Positions 6,932 to 14,252 of a DNA stretch of 23,084 bases are shown here, piece by piece. The translations under genes and the position numbers were made by a program. The notes under the pieces were generated by a model, which was given only the letters and a program-made list of their open reading frames with translations, was not told where the DNA came from and made no database searches. Every line of letters begins with the position of its first letter. Within the stretch, counting starts at the first letter, position 1. The stretch is taken from IMG/VR virus record IMGVR_UViG_3300032224_000629, positions 1-23,084 of that record. One strand, 5' to 3'. This DNA comes from a virus.

Positions 6932-7152
6932 GATTTCATTCTTTTCTTTGCTTTTTTAATTTCAGCATTAAAGTCTACACTAAACCAACCCCCAACAGTT
7001 TTTAAAGCTGGCATTAATTCTTCGTATGCCGCAATATCATCTTCGTGCCAAACAGATCCGTTTTTTAACATTGACTGCATACTTACATAAGAGTCCGCTA
7101 AAACAGTAACTACAACTTGATCTGAAAAGTCATCATCAATTTCTATTATCAT
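6928..7152 (-). CDS. Hypothetical phage protein, 74 residues
   Basis: It starts MIIEIDDDFSDQVVVTVLADS with two beta-strand-like stretches around a DDDFSD acidic turn, followed by a helix and a basic end (KKAKKRMKS). Not recognised. ATGA overlaps at both ends place it firmly in the operon. Confidence 0.65.
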   Translation of the reverse strand: MIIEIDDDFSDQVVVTVLADSYVSMQSMLKNGSVWHEDDIAAYEELMPALKTVGGWFSVDFNAEIKKAKKRMKS

Positions 7153-7373
7153 TTACCACACTCCACTTCATGATTAATTATTTTATCAATGTACCACTTT
7201 GCTTTGCGTAAATCTTCTACGCCACCTTTTTGTTTCCAACGATACAGATATTTAATAGCATTACCTGTACACATTGCTTCCATACCAGTAAGTTCCTCGA
7301 TGGCAGACTCAATGGCATCAATGCACTCTACCTTGCCTTGATAATGTTTAGGATGATTAACTGGATCGTGCAT
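7149..7373 (-). CDS. DUF3310 phage protein
   Basis: This 74-residue protein has the full DUF3310 signature: VNHPKHYQ (5-12), CIDAIE (17-22), GNAIKYLYRWKQKGG (37-51) and DLRKAKWYID (54-63). DUF3310 proteins are very common in phage early regions. Some longer members are annotated as nucleotide kinases, but this short form has no Walker motif and its biochemical role is not established. It overlaps the upstream gene by 17 bases. Confidence 0.9.
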   Translation of the reverse strand: MHDPVNHPKHYQGKVECIDAIESAIEELTGMEAMCTGNAIKYLYRWKQKGGVEDLRKAKWYIDKIINHEVECGK

Positions 7374-7542
7374 TTCTTAATCTCTTAAGTTCATCTTCGA
7401 CTGCTTTAACTTCTTCCGAGCTGTCACAAACCCAGATTCCCAATAAATCTTTGTATATGCTCGTGTCAATGTCTTCCACACCAGCAATCGTCTCCATAAC
7501 ATAATTACCTTTATACATATGTTCAACCACAAAAGTGCTCAT
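7357..7542 (-). CDS. Hypothetical phage protein, 61 residues
   Basis: A short acidic protein, MSTFVVEHMYKGNYVMETIA, with a beta-rich first half and a helical Glu/Lys-rich second half. Not recognised. It is coupled to the upstream 99-residue gene by an ATGA overlap (7539-7542) and overlaps DUF3310 by 17 bases. Confidence 0.6.
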   Translation of the reverse strand: MSTFVVEHMYKGNYVMETIAGVEDIDTSIYKDLLGIWVCDSSEEVKAVEDELKRLRNARSS

Positions 7543-7838
7543 TCGCCCAACTCCTTTTGAATAAACTCTACTGCTTTGTCGTAATGATATCGCCAGTACT
7601 TTTCAGTCATACCAACATCTAAATAACTTCTGCCTATTAAAAATGCTTCAATTACTTGTTTCTGTTTAAAAGGCATACGCTCATCTATTATACGCCTAAT
7701 ATCTATCAGATCGTCAAGATCCCATGGAACCCACCCTTCGGAGGAGTGGTGTGATACTGATTCTGAATCATCTTGCTCAATCGGATCCATTTCTTCATCC
7801 GATAAACGAGGTTTACTGCAATTGATTATCATTCTCAT
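7539..7838 (-). CDS. Small helix-turn-helix-like protein, possibly sigma region 4-like
   Basis: This 99-residue protein has an acidic, Ser-rich N terminus (1-35) and a helical C-terminal half. Segment 56-97 (FKQKQVIEAFLIGRSYLDVG, then MTEKYWRYHYDKAVEFIQKEL) follows the rough pattern of sigma region 4 or phage RinA/ArpU-type regulators: a helix, a short turn, then a recognition-type helix with WRYHYDKA. It could act as a transcription regulator or as a partner for the region-4-less sigma factor at 16981-17556; that pairing is speculation. It is coupled by ATGA overlaps on both sides. Confidence 0.55.
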   Translation of the reverse strand: MRMIINCSKPRLSDEEMDPIEQDDSESVSHHSSEGWVPWDLDDLIDIRRIIDERMPFKQKQVIEAFLIGRSYLDVGMTEKYWRYHYDKAVEFIQKELGE

Positions 7839-8941
7839 AATTGTGTGTCAAAGATTGCTGCCGAGTAAATATTACCCATCCCCGCCGCCAAAGAGAGTAT
7901 TTTTTGCTCTCCAGAAATATGCAACGGATCTGATATGAAGACACTGTCTCTCTGAGTTCTGTTTTTAATTGGAGTTACTAGACGATCTTTAATGTTGTCT
8001 AGTAATAAGCAAGTTTCCAGTAAACCTGACGCACCCATAGTGTGTCCAATCCACTGCTTATATGATGTCGCTACAAAGCGGTGATCAAACAATGTTTTAA
8101 GAGCATTGCGTTCTGCAATATTGTTTGACTTTGTGCCAGTGCCATGGGTCTTTACAATATCTATCTGCTCGGGGCGTATTTTAGATACAGACATTGCACC
8201 ATGTGCGGCTTTGATAAATCCTTCTCCGTCTTCACGCTGACCAATAGCGTTAGTACTTTTTTCTGAGGCGCTATACGCACCAAGCAACCGAGCATGAGGG
8301 TTCTTCGCATATTTTTCATTTTCAAATACAACCAGCGCCGCTCCTTGACCAATGTTAAAACCAAAGTTAATCGAATCAAATGCTGATGGCACTACACCTT
8401 GTTCTTCTTGCTCTTTGGTGAGCACTGCTTTGGATTCACCAAAAAACTTGAGTACTGTGTTAGTCACTGCATCTTCCACGGCCAGTACAATCACCCTATC
8501 AAAATGATAGAGAGCGAATAGCTCATGCACATTCATCATGACTTTGAGGCTAGACGCACAAGCACTGGCATCTGTGATGACCATGTCTTCCGCGCCACAA
8601 ACCTGGGCAACACGACCAGCATACACTTGAGTTAGTGTAAGGGGTAGCATTTTGTAATCATAGGTCAAGCTGTTTGGCTCTGGATCTTTGGGATTGATCC
8701 CGGCGAAATGTTGGTTGCCAGCAGCTAAAATAAATGCTGTCTTTCCACCACGATTTTTTAAGTCTGCCATCAAAGCTTTATCCAACACACGCTCTGCCAG
8801 TTTGTGGGGTGCGTACACTAGGCCAGTGTCTTTTTTGGCGTAAGTATCAACAAACCAATGCACACGCTGTGGATATAGTATGTCCTCGATCATATGCGTC
8901 TGTGTGGTTGACGCAGTGCGGTAGTCTGTTAAGTAAATCAT
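7835..8941 (-). CDS. Phage-encoded beta-ketoacyl-ACP synthase (KAS II/FabF-like)
   Basis: This 368-residue protein has the thiolase-fold condensing enzyme signatures: nucleophile C128 in DASACASSL, H266 in KTHGTGTKSNN and H300 in GHTMGASG. The C-to-H (138) and H-to-H (34) spacings are close to FabF (C163/H303/H340). KAS enzymes condense an acyl group with malonyl-ACP in fatty acid or polyketide synthesis. The N terminus is shorter than the usual roughly 410 residues, and the terminal FGGTN-type loop is replaced by AAGMGNIYSAAIF, so substrate choice may differ. It is coupled by ATGA to an acyl carrier protein gene (8938-8941) in the replication operon. No reductase, dehydratase or malonyltransferase genes are in the window, so host partners would be needed. 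Confidence 0.92.
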   Translation of the reverse strand: MIYLTDYRTASTTQTHMIEDILYPQRVHWFVDTYAKKDTGLVYAPHKLAERVLDKALMADLKNRGGKTAFILAAGNQHFAGINPKDPEPNSLTYDYKMLPLTLTQVYAGRVAQVCGAEDMVITDASACASSLKVMMNVHELFALYHFDRVIVLAVEDAVTNTVLKFFGESKAVLTKEQEEQGVVPSAFDSINFGFNIGQGAALVVFENEKYAKNPHARLLGAYSASEKSTNAIGQREDGEGFIKAAHGAMSVSKIRPEQIDIVKTHGTGTKSNNIAERNALKTLFDHRFVATSYKQWIGHTMGASGLLETCLLLDNIKDRLVTPIKNRTQRDSVFISDPLHISGEQKILSLAAGMGNIYSAAIFDTQL

Positions 8942-9228
8942 TGAATCGATGCCAAGGCTTCTTCTACGCTAGTTGGCTCTTTGGTTTTGTGCTGACACAT
9001 AAACTCAAATAGATCTCTGACTGTAACGGGCTGTAGCGTCTTTAAATCGTCCTCAGAGACTCCGTAGATGTCGCCAAGGTATATCCCTACCATGAGCATA
9101 TCCAAGCTGTCTAAGCCCGTTTCTGCTAGGTTCTCGTCTAGGGATTTGATCTTTACCCCGTTGGAGTTCAATGGGGTTGCTAAAGCAACAACACCTTCTA
9201 ATATTTTTAATAGTTCTTGTTCGGTCAT
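8938..9228 (-). CDS. Phage-encoded acyl carrier protein
   Basis: This 96-residue acidic protein has the ACP core LAETGLDSLDMLMVGIYLGD. S41 in DSL is the site for the 4'-phosphopantetheine arm, which a host transferase would have to add. Helix II (42-52) carries the acidic and hydrophobic surface that partner enzymes recognise. Helix III follows at about 70-80 (TVRDLFEFM). It is longer than typical ACPs (about 78 residues) because of a C-terminal tail of about 15 residues (KTKEPTSVEEALASIQ). It lies between the SNF2 helicase and the ketoacyl synthase with ATGA overlaps on both sides, so the ACP-synthase pair should be made together. Confidence 0.92.
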   Translation of the reverse strand: MTEQELLKILEGVVALATPLNSNGVKIKSLDENLAETGLDSLDMLMVGIYLGDIYGVSEDDLKTLQPVTVRDLFEFMCQHKTKEPTSVEEALASIQ

Positions 9229-10616
9229 TTTAGTGATTCCATTAATGCATCTTGTAAGTTCATTTTGCCTTCTAATACATTTACCACATGTTTGTCGATA
9301 CTATTAGCCACTGTCAAATGGTGTATGATAACCGGCTTTTCTTGCCCTTGGCGGTAGATCCGTGCGTTGGCTTGGATGTAGTTCTCTGAGCTCCATGGTA
9401 AATCGAACCAGACCGTTTGTGCTGTCTCTCCAGTGTTGCACTGAAGATTAAGCCCGATACCCCCAGACTGGGGATGGGCGAGGAGCATACGAATCTCGCC
9501 ACGATTCCACGCTGTAATGTTGTTGTCGTCCAGCACCACAGCCTGCGGGAATGTGTCACGCAATCGTTGTAGCGAATGTTTGAAGTGATAGAAGACCAGC
9601 GTTGGCGAGGAAGATTCTTCCATGATCGACTCAAGGTATTCCAGTTTAGAGCGGTGTACTTCTTGCGCTTTTCCGTCTTCTCCATAAACTGCACCCGAGG
9701 TGAATTGCAAAAGCTTGTTCGCCAGTGTCGCTGCTGTTGGAGCTGTGATTGTTTCGCCACTGATCTCAGCGACCATATTCTTTCTAAGTTGCTCATATTT
9801 TTTTCTAACATCTTTGTCTAAAGATATACTGTGGTATACATAGGTACATTTGGGTAGATTTAAATAATCCTCTGCTTTTAGTGATAAACAAATGTCACTA
9901 ATTTTATTTTGTATTGCTACATCAGCGCCGGGGATAAGCTCCCAGTTGTACACCACTCGGGTATGGGGATTCACCTTGCCTGGGCGCATATACTTCGTCC
10001 TAAACTTCGTAAGGCTAGTTTCTAGCCGTTGCCCTAAATCTAAAATTGCTACTTGGCTCCACAAATCCCCATACCCTTGTGGTGTAGGTGTACCCGTCAT
10101 AATAATACGACGCTTGAAAGATTTTAACACAGTCTTTAATGCTTTAAATCTTTTTGTGCTGCTGTCTTTAAAGCGTGATGACTCATCAATGATGAGCCCA
10201 TCAAACTTATTCGGTATCCAGTTCTCTACTAACCAAGGTACATTTTCTACATTGATTAAATAGATATCAGCTTTTTCTTTTAAGCCAGATATTCTCTCTG
10301 CTGGATTGCCCATTATTTTGGATACCTTCATATCTTTCAAGTGTTCCCATTTCTGACACTCTTGCGCCCAAACGTTCTGAGCTACTCTTAAAGGTGCGAT
10401 CACCAAGGTCGCGGCTAATTTTCCTTCTTGGACTATCGTCAACGCTGTCGCCGTCTTCCCAAGGCCTGGCTCGAGGAATAGCCCCATATTCATTATCGAT
10501 GTCGATCGCAACACGATCTCGTTTTGATATGAATGAAGCTGATGCCTTTTTAGTTTTGGAGACTGTACGATCCCAGATCCAGTCTGCGATGTCGTAGTGC
10601 TCTTGCATTGTTCCAT
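9225..10616 (-). CDS. SNF2-type superfamily 2 DNA helicase/translocase
   Basis: This 463-residue protein has the SF2 ATPase motifs in order: a Q-like segment LHSYQNEIV (about 27-35), Walker A EPGLGKTAT (49-57), a DESS Walker B (143-146), TGTP (173-176), SGGIGLNLQ (383-391) and the arginine-finger motif QANARIYRQGQ (about 414-424). It uses ATP to move on double-stranded DNA, probably remodelling forks. Phage SNF2 proteins of this size often neighbour VRR-NUC and DUF2800 genes. Its first 116 codons overlap, out of frame, the 3' end of the endonuclease gene. The ATG at 10616 is needed to include the Q-like segment, so the overlap looks real. Confidence 0.92.
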   Translation of the reverse strand: MEQCKSTTTSQTGSGIVQSPKLKRHQLHSYQNEIVLRSTSIMNMGLFLEPGLGKTATALTIVQEGKLAATLVIAPLRVAQNVWAQECQKWEHLKDMKVSKIMGNPAERISGLKEKADIYLINVENVPWLVENWIPNKFDGLIIDESSRFKDSSTKRFKALKTVLKSFKRRIIMTGTPTPQGYGDLWSQVAILDLGQRLETSLTKFRTKYMRPGKVNPHTRVVYNWELIPGADVAIQNKISDICLSLKAEDYLNLPKCTYVYHSISLDKDVRKKYEQLRKNMVAEISGETITAPTAATLANKLLQFTSGAVYGEDGKAQEVHRSKLEYLESIMEESSSPTLVFYHFKHSLQRLRDTFPQAVVLDDNNITAWNRGEIRMLLAHPQSGGIGLNLQCNTGETAQTVWFDLPWSSENYIQANARIYRQGQEKPVIIHHLTVANSIDKHVVNVLEGKMNLQDALMESLK

Positions 10617-10935
10617 TGTCTTTTATTCTGTTTGCTCTGTGTGATATGAATGCTACATTACCAATGACGTAACCTAATTCTGGGATGATGCGATCTAACT
10701 GTGGTGCGTTGTCTTTAAACTTTCCCTTACCCAATCCCGCTCGACCCCAACTAAAGTCGGTATGGAAGATGGGGCATTTGTCTTCTGCTATAGATCTTAA
10801 ATACTCTAAAGTAATACTAAATGGAACGCCTTTCCTTTTGGCTCTTTGCCTAGCTGAATCAAAGTATCTACCAACATGTAATTCTTTTTTAGTTAACAGC
10901 TTGCGTGCCACGAATAAACTCCTCAATGTCGTCAT
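10267..10935 (-). CDS. Endonuclease VII/HNH-like phage nuclease with a tail overprinting the helicase gene
   Basis: Residues about 22-120 match the phage endonuclease VII/HNH-like family: ARQRAKRKGVPFSITLEYL, a CPIF segment, then APQLDRIIPELGYVIGNV, FISHRANRIK and a final IADWIW helix. Such proteins cut branched DNA or act as free-standing homing nucleases. About 100 further residues (RTVSKTKKAS... to KRKS) have an Arg/Ser/Asp-rich composition unlike a folded domain. They are read from the bases that encode the N terminus of the SNF2 helicase in another frame. The gene also overlaps VRR-NUC by 47 bases. The domain is well supported; whether the full tail is made is less certain. Confidence 0.75.
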   Translation of the reverse strand: MTTLRSLFVARKLLTKKELHVGRYFDSARQRAKRKGVPFSITLEYLRSIAEDKCPIFHTDFSWGRAGLGKGKFKDNAPQLDRIIPELGYVIGNVAFISHRANRIKDNGTMQEHYDIADWIWDRTVSKTKKASASFISKRDRVAIDIDNEYGAIPRARPWEDGDSVDDSPRRKISRDLGDRTFKSSSERLGARVSEMGTLERYEGIQNNGQSSRENIWLKRKS

Positions 10936-11176
10936 ATGATCTTAGAATGTGTACTGGAAAACCAGCTTCGCCTAATTCATCGAATATGAAGATTTGTCTT
11001 GGTGACAGTTTTCCCGTTTCCGTTTTTAGTTCTACGAACATTATCTTTTGGTTGAGGATCACTATTCGATCCGGCACCCCCGTCACTGTGCTCTGCCATT
11101 TGTAAGAGAGCCCCGATAACTGCTTGATTCTTTTGTTCAAGTATTTTTCTATATCTTTTTCTAATATCAGGCTCAT
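10889..11176 (-). CDS. VRR-NUC domain nuclease
   Basis: A stand-alone VRR-NUC protein of 95 residues. It has the GVPDR motif (33-37, catalytic D36), VELKTETGKLSPRQ (48-61, E49-x-K51 and Q61), and an N-terminal Glu helix (EKDIEKYL). VRR-NUC proteins are small PD-(D/E)XK-fold nucleases that can act on branched DNA and are typical of phage replication modules beside SNF2 helicases. The start lies inside the HExxH gene, with a 200-base out-of-frame overlap. The N-terminal helix is part of the fold, so this start is believable. Confidence 0.9.
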   Translation of the reverse strand: MSLILEKDIEKYLNKRIKQLSGLSYKWQSTVTGVPDRIVILNQKIMFVELKTETGKLSPRQIFIFDELGEAGFPVHILRSYDDIEEFIRGTQAVN

Positions 11177-11531
11177 TTAGGATCTTTTTAACCTCTTTAA
11201 AAATGTATTCTGTTAGATAAGCGCGAATCTCTTCGCCCGGGCTTTCTTCGTTGATGTATTCAAATATGCGATACACAAGATGTACTGATTCATGTACCAA
11301 GGTAGAATCCAAATCGTCAATAGCGGCCAGATCAAGAATCAAAGAGATTAGTGTGCGTCCGTCTGCTGTTGGTGTGGAGTGAACCTCTGCCATTGCACCA
11401 TCTTCAAGGTACTCAATCTTTTGGGGCACATTCTTGTCCTTGAGCATCTGCCTAAATGCTTGCTCATCCAAACAAACATGAATGTTTGCTGGAAAGATTG
11501 GCACTTTGAAAACACGATATAGTTTTTTCAT
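10977..11531 (-). CDS. Putative zinc metallopeptidase-like protein (HExxH)
   Basis: This 184-residue protein contains HESVH (H80, E81, H84) in LVHESVHLVYRIFEYINEE, followed about 16 residues later by an acidic GEEIRAYLTEYIF segment that could give the third zinc ligand (E100 or E101). Similar short HExxH proteins occur in phage replication operons, with no proven substrate. The C-terminal tail (from about 119, with HSDGGAGSNSDPQPKD and a basic end) is coded by the same bases as the first 66 codons of VRR-NUC in another frame and looks disordered. ATGA coupling to the upstream small acidic gene. Confidence 0.7.
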   Translation of the reverse strand: MKKLYRVFKVPIFPANIHVCLDEQAFRQMLKDKNVPQKIEYLEDGAMAEVHSTPTADGRTLISLILDLAAIDDLDSTLVHESVHLVYRIFEYINEESPGEEIRAYLTEYIFKEVKKILNEPDIRKRYRKILEQKNQAVIGALLQMAEHSDGGAGSNSDPQPKDNVRRTKNGNGKTVTKTNLHIR

Positions 11532-11737
11532 TGTCTTGTATTCTTTTCTATTGTGCTAAGTTGTTTTAATATAAGGTCGGACTCTTCGCTAGACAAGGGT
11601 TCTGAATTCTCAAACAATTCACCACTGTCGACTAAAGCTTGAATTTCGGCAGTGAGAGCGTCCAATTCTTCTTGCGTCATTTCTTCCGCCAGTTCATCAA
11701 AACACCCTTCTGCAAAAGTAACTTTTAGTTTTTTCAA
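11528..11737 (-). CDS. Small acidic phage protein
   Basis: This 69-residue, strongly acidic protein begins MKKLKVTFAEGCFDELAEEM, followed by TQEELDALTAEIQALVDSGE. The phrase MTQEELDxLxxEIxxLVxSGEL is familiar from small proteins in phage replication operons; no function is known to me. It is coupled by ATGA overlaps to the primase-helicase (11734-11737) and the HExxH gene (11528-11531). Confidence 0.75.
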   Translation of the reverse strand: MKKLKVTFAEGCFDELAEEMTQEELDALTAEIQALVDSGELFENSEPLSSEESDLILKQLSTIEKNTRQ

Positions 11738-14043
11738 AATAATTCCTCTTCATCAAACATGGTTTGCTTATCGATAAATGCTTGAGCTTTTTCATTTAGT
11801 TTCATGCCGCTGTACTTATGCTGACGCTTACCATCAATTCGTATTGCAGTTGCTGATACGCCTTTATCTTGAGTGGCAGCAAGGAATCTACGCTTGAATG
11901 ATAAATCATTTCCTGGTGTAAGTCCATGTTTAACCGCCCATCGTTTGTAGCATAGGAATACATCGTCCTTGTCTACTTCAGCACCCGTCTCATACTCCAA
12001 GGCATCCTCAATGAATGAGCCAATTGGATTGCTCATCTCTTCCATGGTTTCCAGTAACTCTTGACCAGTGGTAGGTTGTACAAAGTATCCACCACGCTCA
12101 ATCCTTCTGTGCAAACCGACCATCGCCCAGTTAAAAATGCCCGATAGTTCAGCCATCAATTTGGTTGATAGTGCCGTGTCTTCTTTGCCGTAGAAAGACT
12201 TGCTCATTTTTAGTACGATCATGCGACCTGTTAGCGCGTTAGATGATTCGGTTAACTGAAGAACTTCGTTTGAATAAATAACGATGCGTGTCGGTAGATA
12301 GCCATTCCAAGCTTCCTTGTTTTTTCGATTAATAGTAACAGTGTCCCCACCAACAATACGAAGTAACTGGCTAACAACGGCACCCCTGTCACGATCAGGA
12401 GCACGAGCATCAGTAAAAGATGCCAAAAGTTTTCCAAGCCAAGGTTGAAGTCCAAAGGTGTCACAAAGTTCTCCTAATTCTGGTGCTACTGTATTGTGCT
12501 GACCGAGCAACTCGACTAGCACCTTGTTGATTGTACCCTTACCAGAGCGTCGTGGTCCAATGATATTAAAGAATTTCTGTTGCAATGTATCACCCGATAA
12601 AATGTAACCAAACATTTCTTGCAAGCAATCAATCGACTCTTGATCTTCTGACCACACATCATCTAAAAACTGTAACCACTGAGGGCACTGTGCCAACGGG
12701 TCATATGAGAATGGTAACGAGTTTTGTGTGAAGAATCCCAATGAGTGTGGCAGTAGGATGTTGTCTTCTAAATGAAACAAACCATTCTTCAAACTAACCA
12801 GTTTGTTTGCCTCTGGACGATTGACGCTGTAGCCGTTGAGCCATACTGGTGGTCTTGTGTTGGCGTGGTTCTCCAAGTGTACTAATGCTTTGGTAGCGTC
12901 CATGGCTGCACTCACACTAGCTGGGTTTGGTGCGAACGGCACGATGTTACCTTTGCGATCTTGTTTTTTACAACGATCTAAAAACTTGTATAGATCTGAG
13001 CGTACTGTTGACTCTTCCACATCAGCATAGTGTGTGCCCTTGTAAGCAAAGAAGTCACCACTGTAGTGAACCAGTTTGATTCCCTCTTCGCATGAGAATT
13101 TGGAATCCAAAAAAGTCTGTGCGTTTTCCATTGGTGCAACACCAAGGATCAAGTCACCTTTGGCTAGTGCCTCATTGCGATTGTTTTGTGAAATCTTAAA
13201 AGTCAGCGTGCGTAATGTTGCACCGCCTCCTTTTTGGTTAAATGTCTTCCACTTGTTCTCACACGCATTGGTAGTGTAGTTCACCACACTGCCGTCACCA
13301 TACGACCAACGATCCCACATTTCACACGCTTCAAGATCGCCTTGAAACTGATGATGTAGGCACATACCCATTTGTAGCCAATCTGTGTACCCGCAGTGAG
13401 GATCAAACTGTGGCAGTAGCTCTGCCTCTACCTTGGCCATGTCCCACCCTTCTAGGGGCGGATTGTAGTCTGCAAACGCATCTCCTGATGCTCTGACTGT
13501 CCGCTCTGGAATAAGATGAGTAATATCTTGTAATTCGGTTGGTAGTTCACCGCCCAGTTTGTGACCAGTGACAGTGAAGTAACGACCCTTGGGGTAGATT
13601 TCCAATCCTTTATCGTGATCCACATGAGCACCTTGAAGATCAGCAAGGGTGAATATCTTGACTCCAGTACCCGATGGGCTGATTTCCATGTAGCCTTGGA
13701 TGCCGTCTGCAATTCCCTTTAATTCTGCGTTGATAAATTGATTGGTTAGATCATCAAAACAATCATCAAGATCGACACCAATAATATGATCGTCGCCAGT
13801 GAACACAAAGCCGATGCCATCGAAGCGTCCTGTTAAATATGCAGCCTCGGCACTGAGAAAGTCAGTCCAAGTTGTTGCGTTAGTTGAAGATGCTGCTTTG
13901 CCAGTGGGTTGTACTGGCAGTTTTGACCAACGTTGAGTATCCCCTTCGCCAATCAATACATAATTCCATAATGTCCACCTTGGCACTGATCGTAGCCCCA
14001 GTGGTATGTTCTGAAATAGAACGGGTAAAGTCTTCGGTTTCAT
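11734..14043 (-). CDS. Prim-pol/D5-type primase-helicase
   Basis: This 769-residue multidomain replication protein begins with a primase-polymerase (AEP) domain: the metal-binding motif GVDLDD (D91, D93), SPSGTGVK (122-129) and GRYFTVTG (153-160). A PriCT-2-like region follows (about 217-270, GYTDWLQMGMCLHHQF...WDRWS). The C-terminal D5-like SF3 helicase has Walker A GPRRSGKGT (496-504) and a B-type SFTDARAPDRD segment (about 545-555). It should prime and unwind DNA at the phage origin. It is the first gene of the replication operon. The 13-bp element lies 20 bases upstream of the ATG, and AAGGAAAACAG supplies the ribosome site. The repeat-rich candidate origin lies directly upstream. Confidence 0.95.
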   Translation of the reverse strand: MKPKTLPVLFQNIPLGLRSVPRWTLWNYVLIGEGDTQRWSKLPVQPTGKAASSTNATTWTDFLSAEAAYLTGRFDGIGFVFTGDDHIIGVDLDDCFDDLTNQFINAELKGIADGIQGYMEISPSGTGVKIFTLADLQGAHVDHDKGLEIYPKGRYFTVTGHKLGGELPTELQDITHLIPERTVRASGDAFADYNPPLEGWDMAKVEAELLPQFDPHCGYTDWLQMGMCLHHQFQGDLEACEMWDRWSYGDGSVVNYTTNACENKWKTFNQKGGGATLRTLTFKISQNNRNEALAKGDLILGVAPMENAQTFLDSKFSCEEGIKLVHYSGDFFAYKGTHYADVEESTVRSDLYKFLDRCKKQDRKGNIVPFAPNPASVSAAMDATKALVHLENHANTRPPVWLNGYSVNRPEANKLVSLKNGLFHLEDNILLPHSLGFFTQNSLPFSYDPLAQCPQWLQFLDDVWSEDQESIDCLQEMFGYILSGDTLQQKFFNIIGPRRSGKGTINKVLVELLGQHNTVAPELGELCDTFGLQPWLGKLLASFTDARAPDRDRGAVVSQLLRIVGGDTVTINRKNKEAWNGYLPTRIVIYSNEVLQLTESSNALTGRMIVLKMSKSFYGKEDTALSTKLMAELSGIFNWAMVGLHRRIERGGYFVQPTTGQELLETMEEMSNPIGSFIEDALEYETGAEVDKDDVFLCYKRWAVKHGLTPGNDLSFKRRFLAATQDKGVSATAIRIDGKRQHKYSGMKLNEKAQAFIDKQTMFDEEELF

Positions 14044-14063
14044 CTGTTTTCCTTGTGTGCAAT

Positions 14064-14076
14064 CTACTTATGCAAA
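14064..14076 (-). promoter_or_regulatory. Repeated 13-bp promoter-like element, copy 3
   Basis: TTTGCATAAGTAG on the minus strand, 20 bases upstream of the primase-helicase ATG. It is identical to 4923-4935 and 6148-6160. It heads the longest uninterrupted operon in the window (14043 to 6179). Confidence 0.65.
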
Positions 14077-14252
14077 TTTTGTCATACCTTTTGAACTATT
14101 TCTAGACATAAAAGTAATATACATATAACTAAAAGTAATCATTATCCATAGAAGACAGGGTACGATTTGGTAAAAAAGTTATATCGCGGCGCACCATTTT
14201 GTTTGCAAGTGTTTGATTCCATTTAATAATTTTATTGAAATTTCATGCAATC

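Noticed and set aside
9314-9811. Second minus-strand frame inside the SNF2 helicase gene
   Set aside because: It overlaps helicase motifs fully and has no start context or family match.
11814-11822. Partial copy (TACTTATGC) of the 13-bp element
   Set aside because: Only 9 bases match, it lies within the primase-helicase coding sequence, and no unit starts there.
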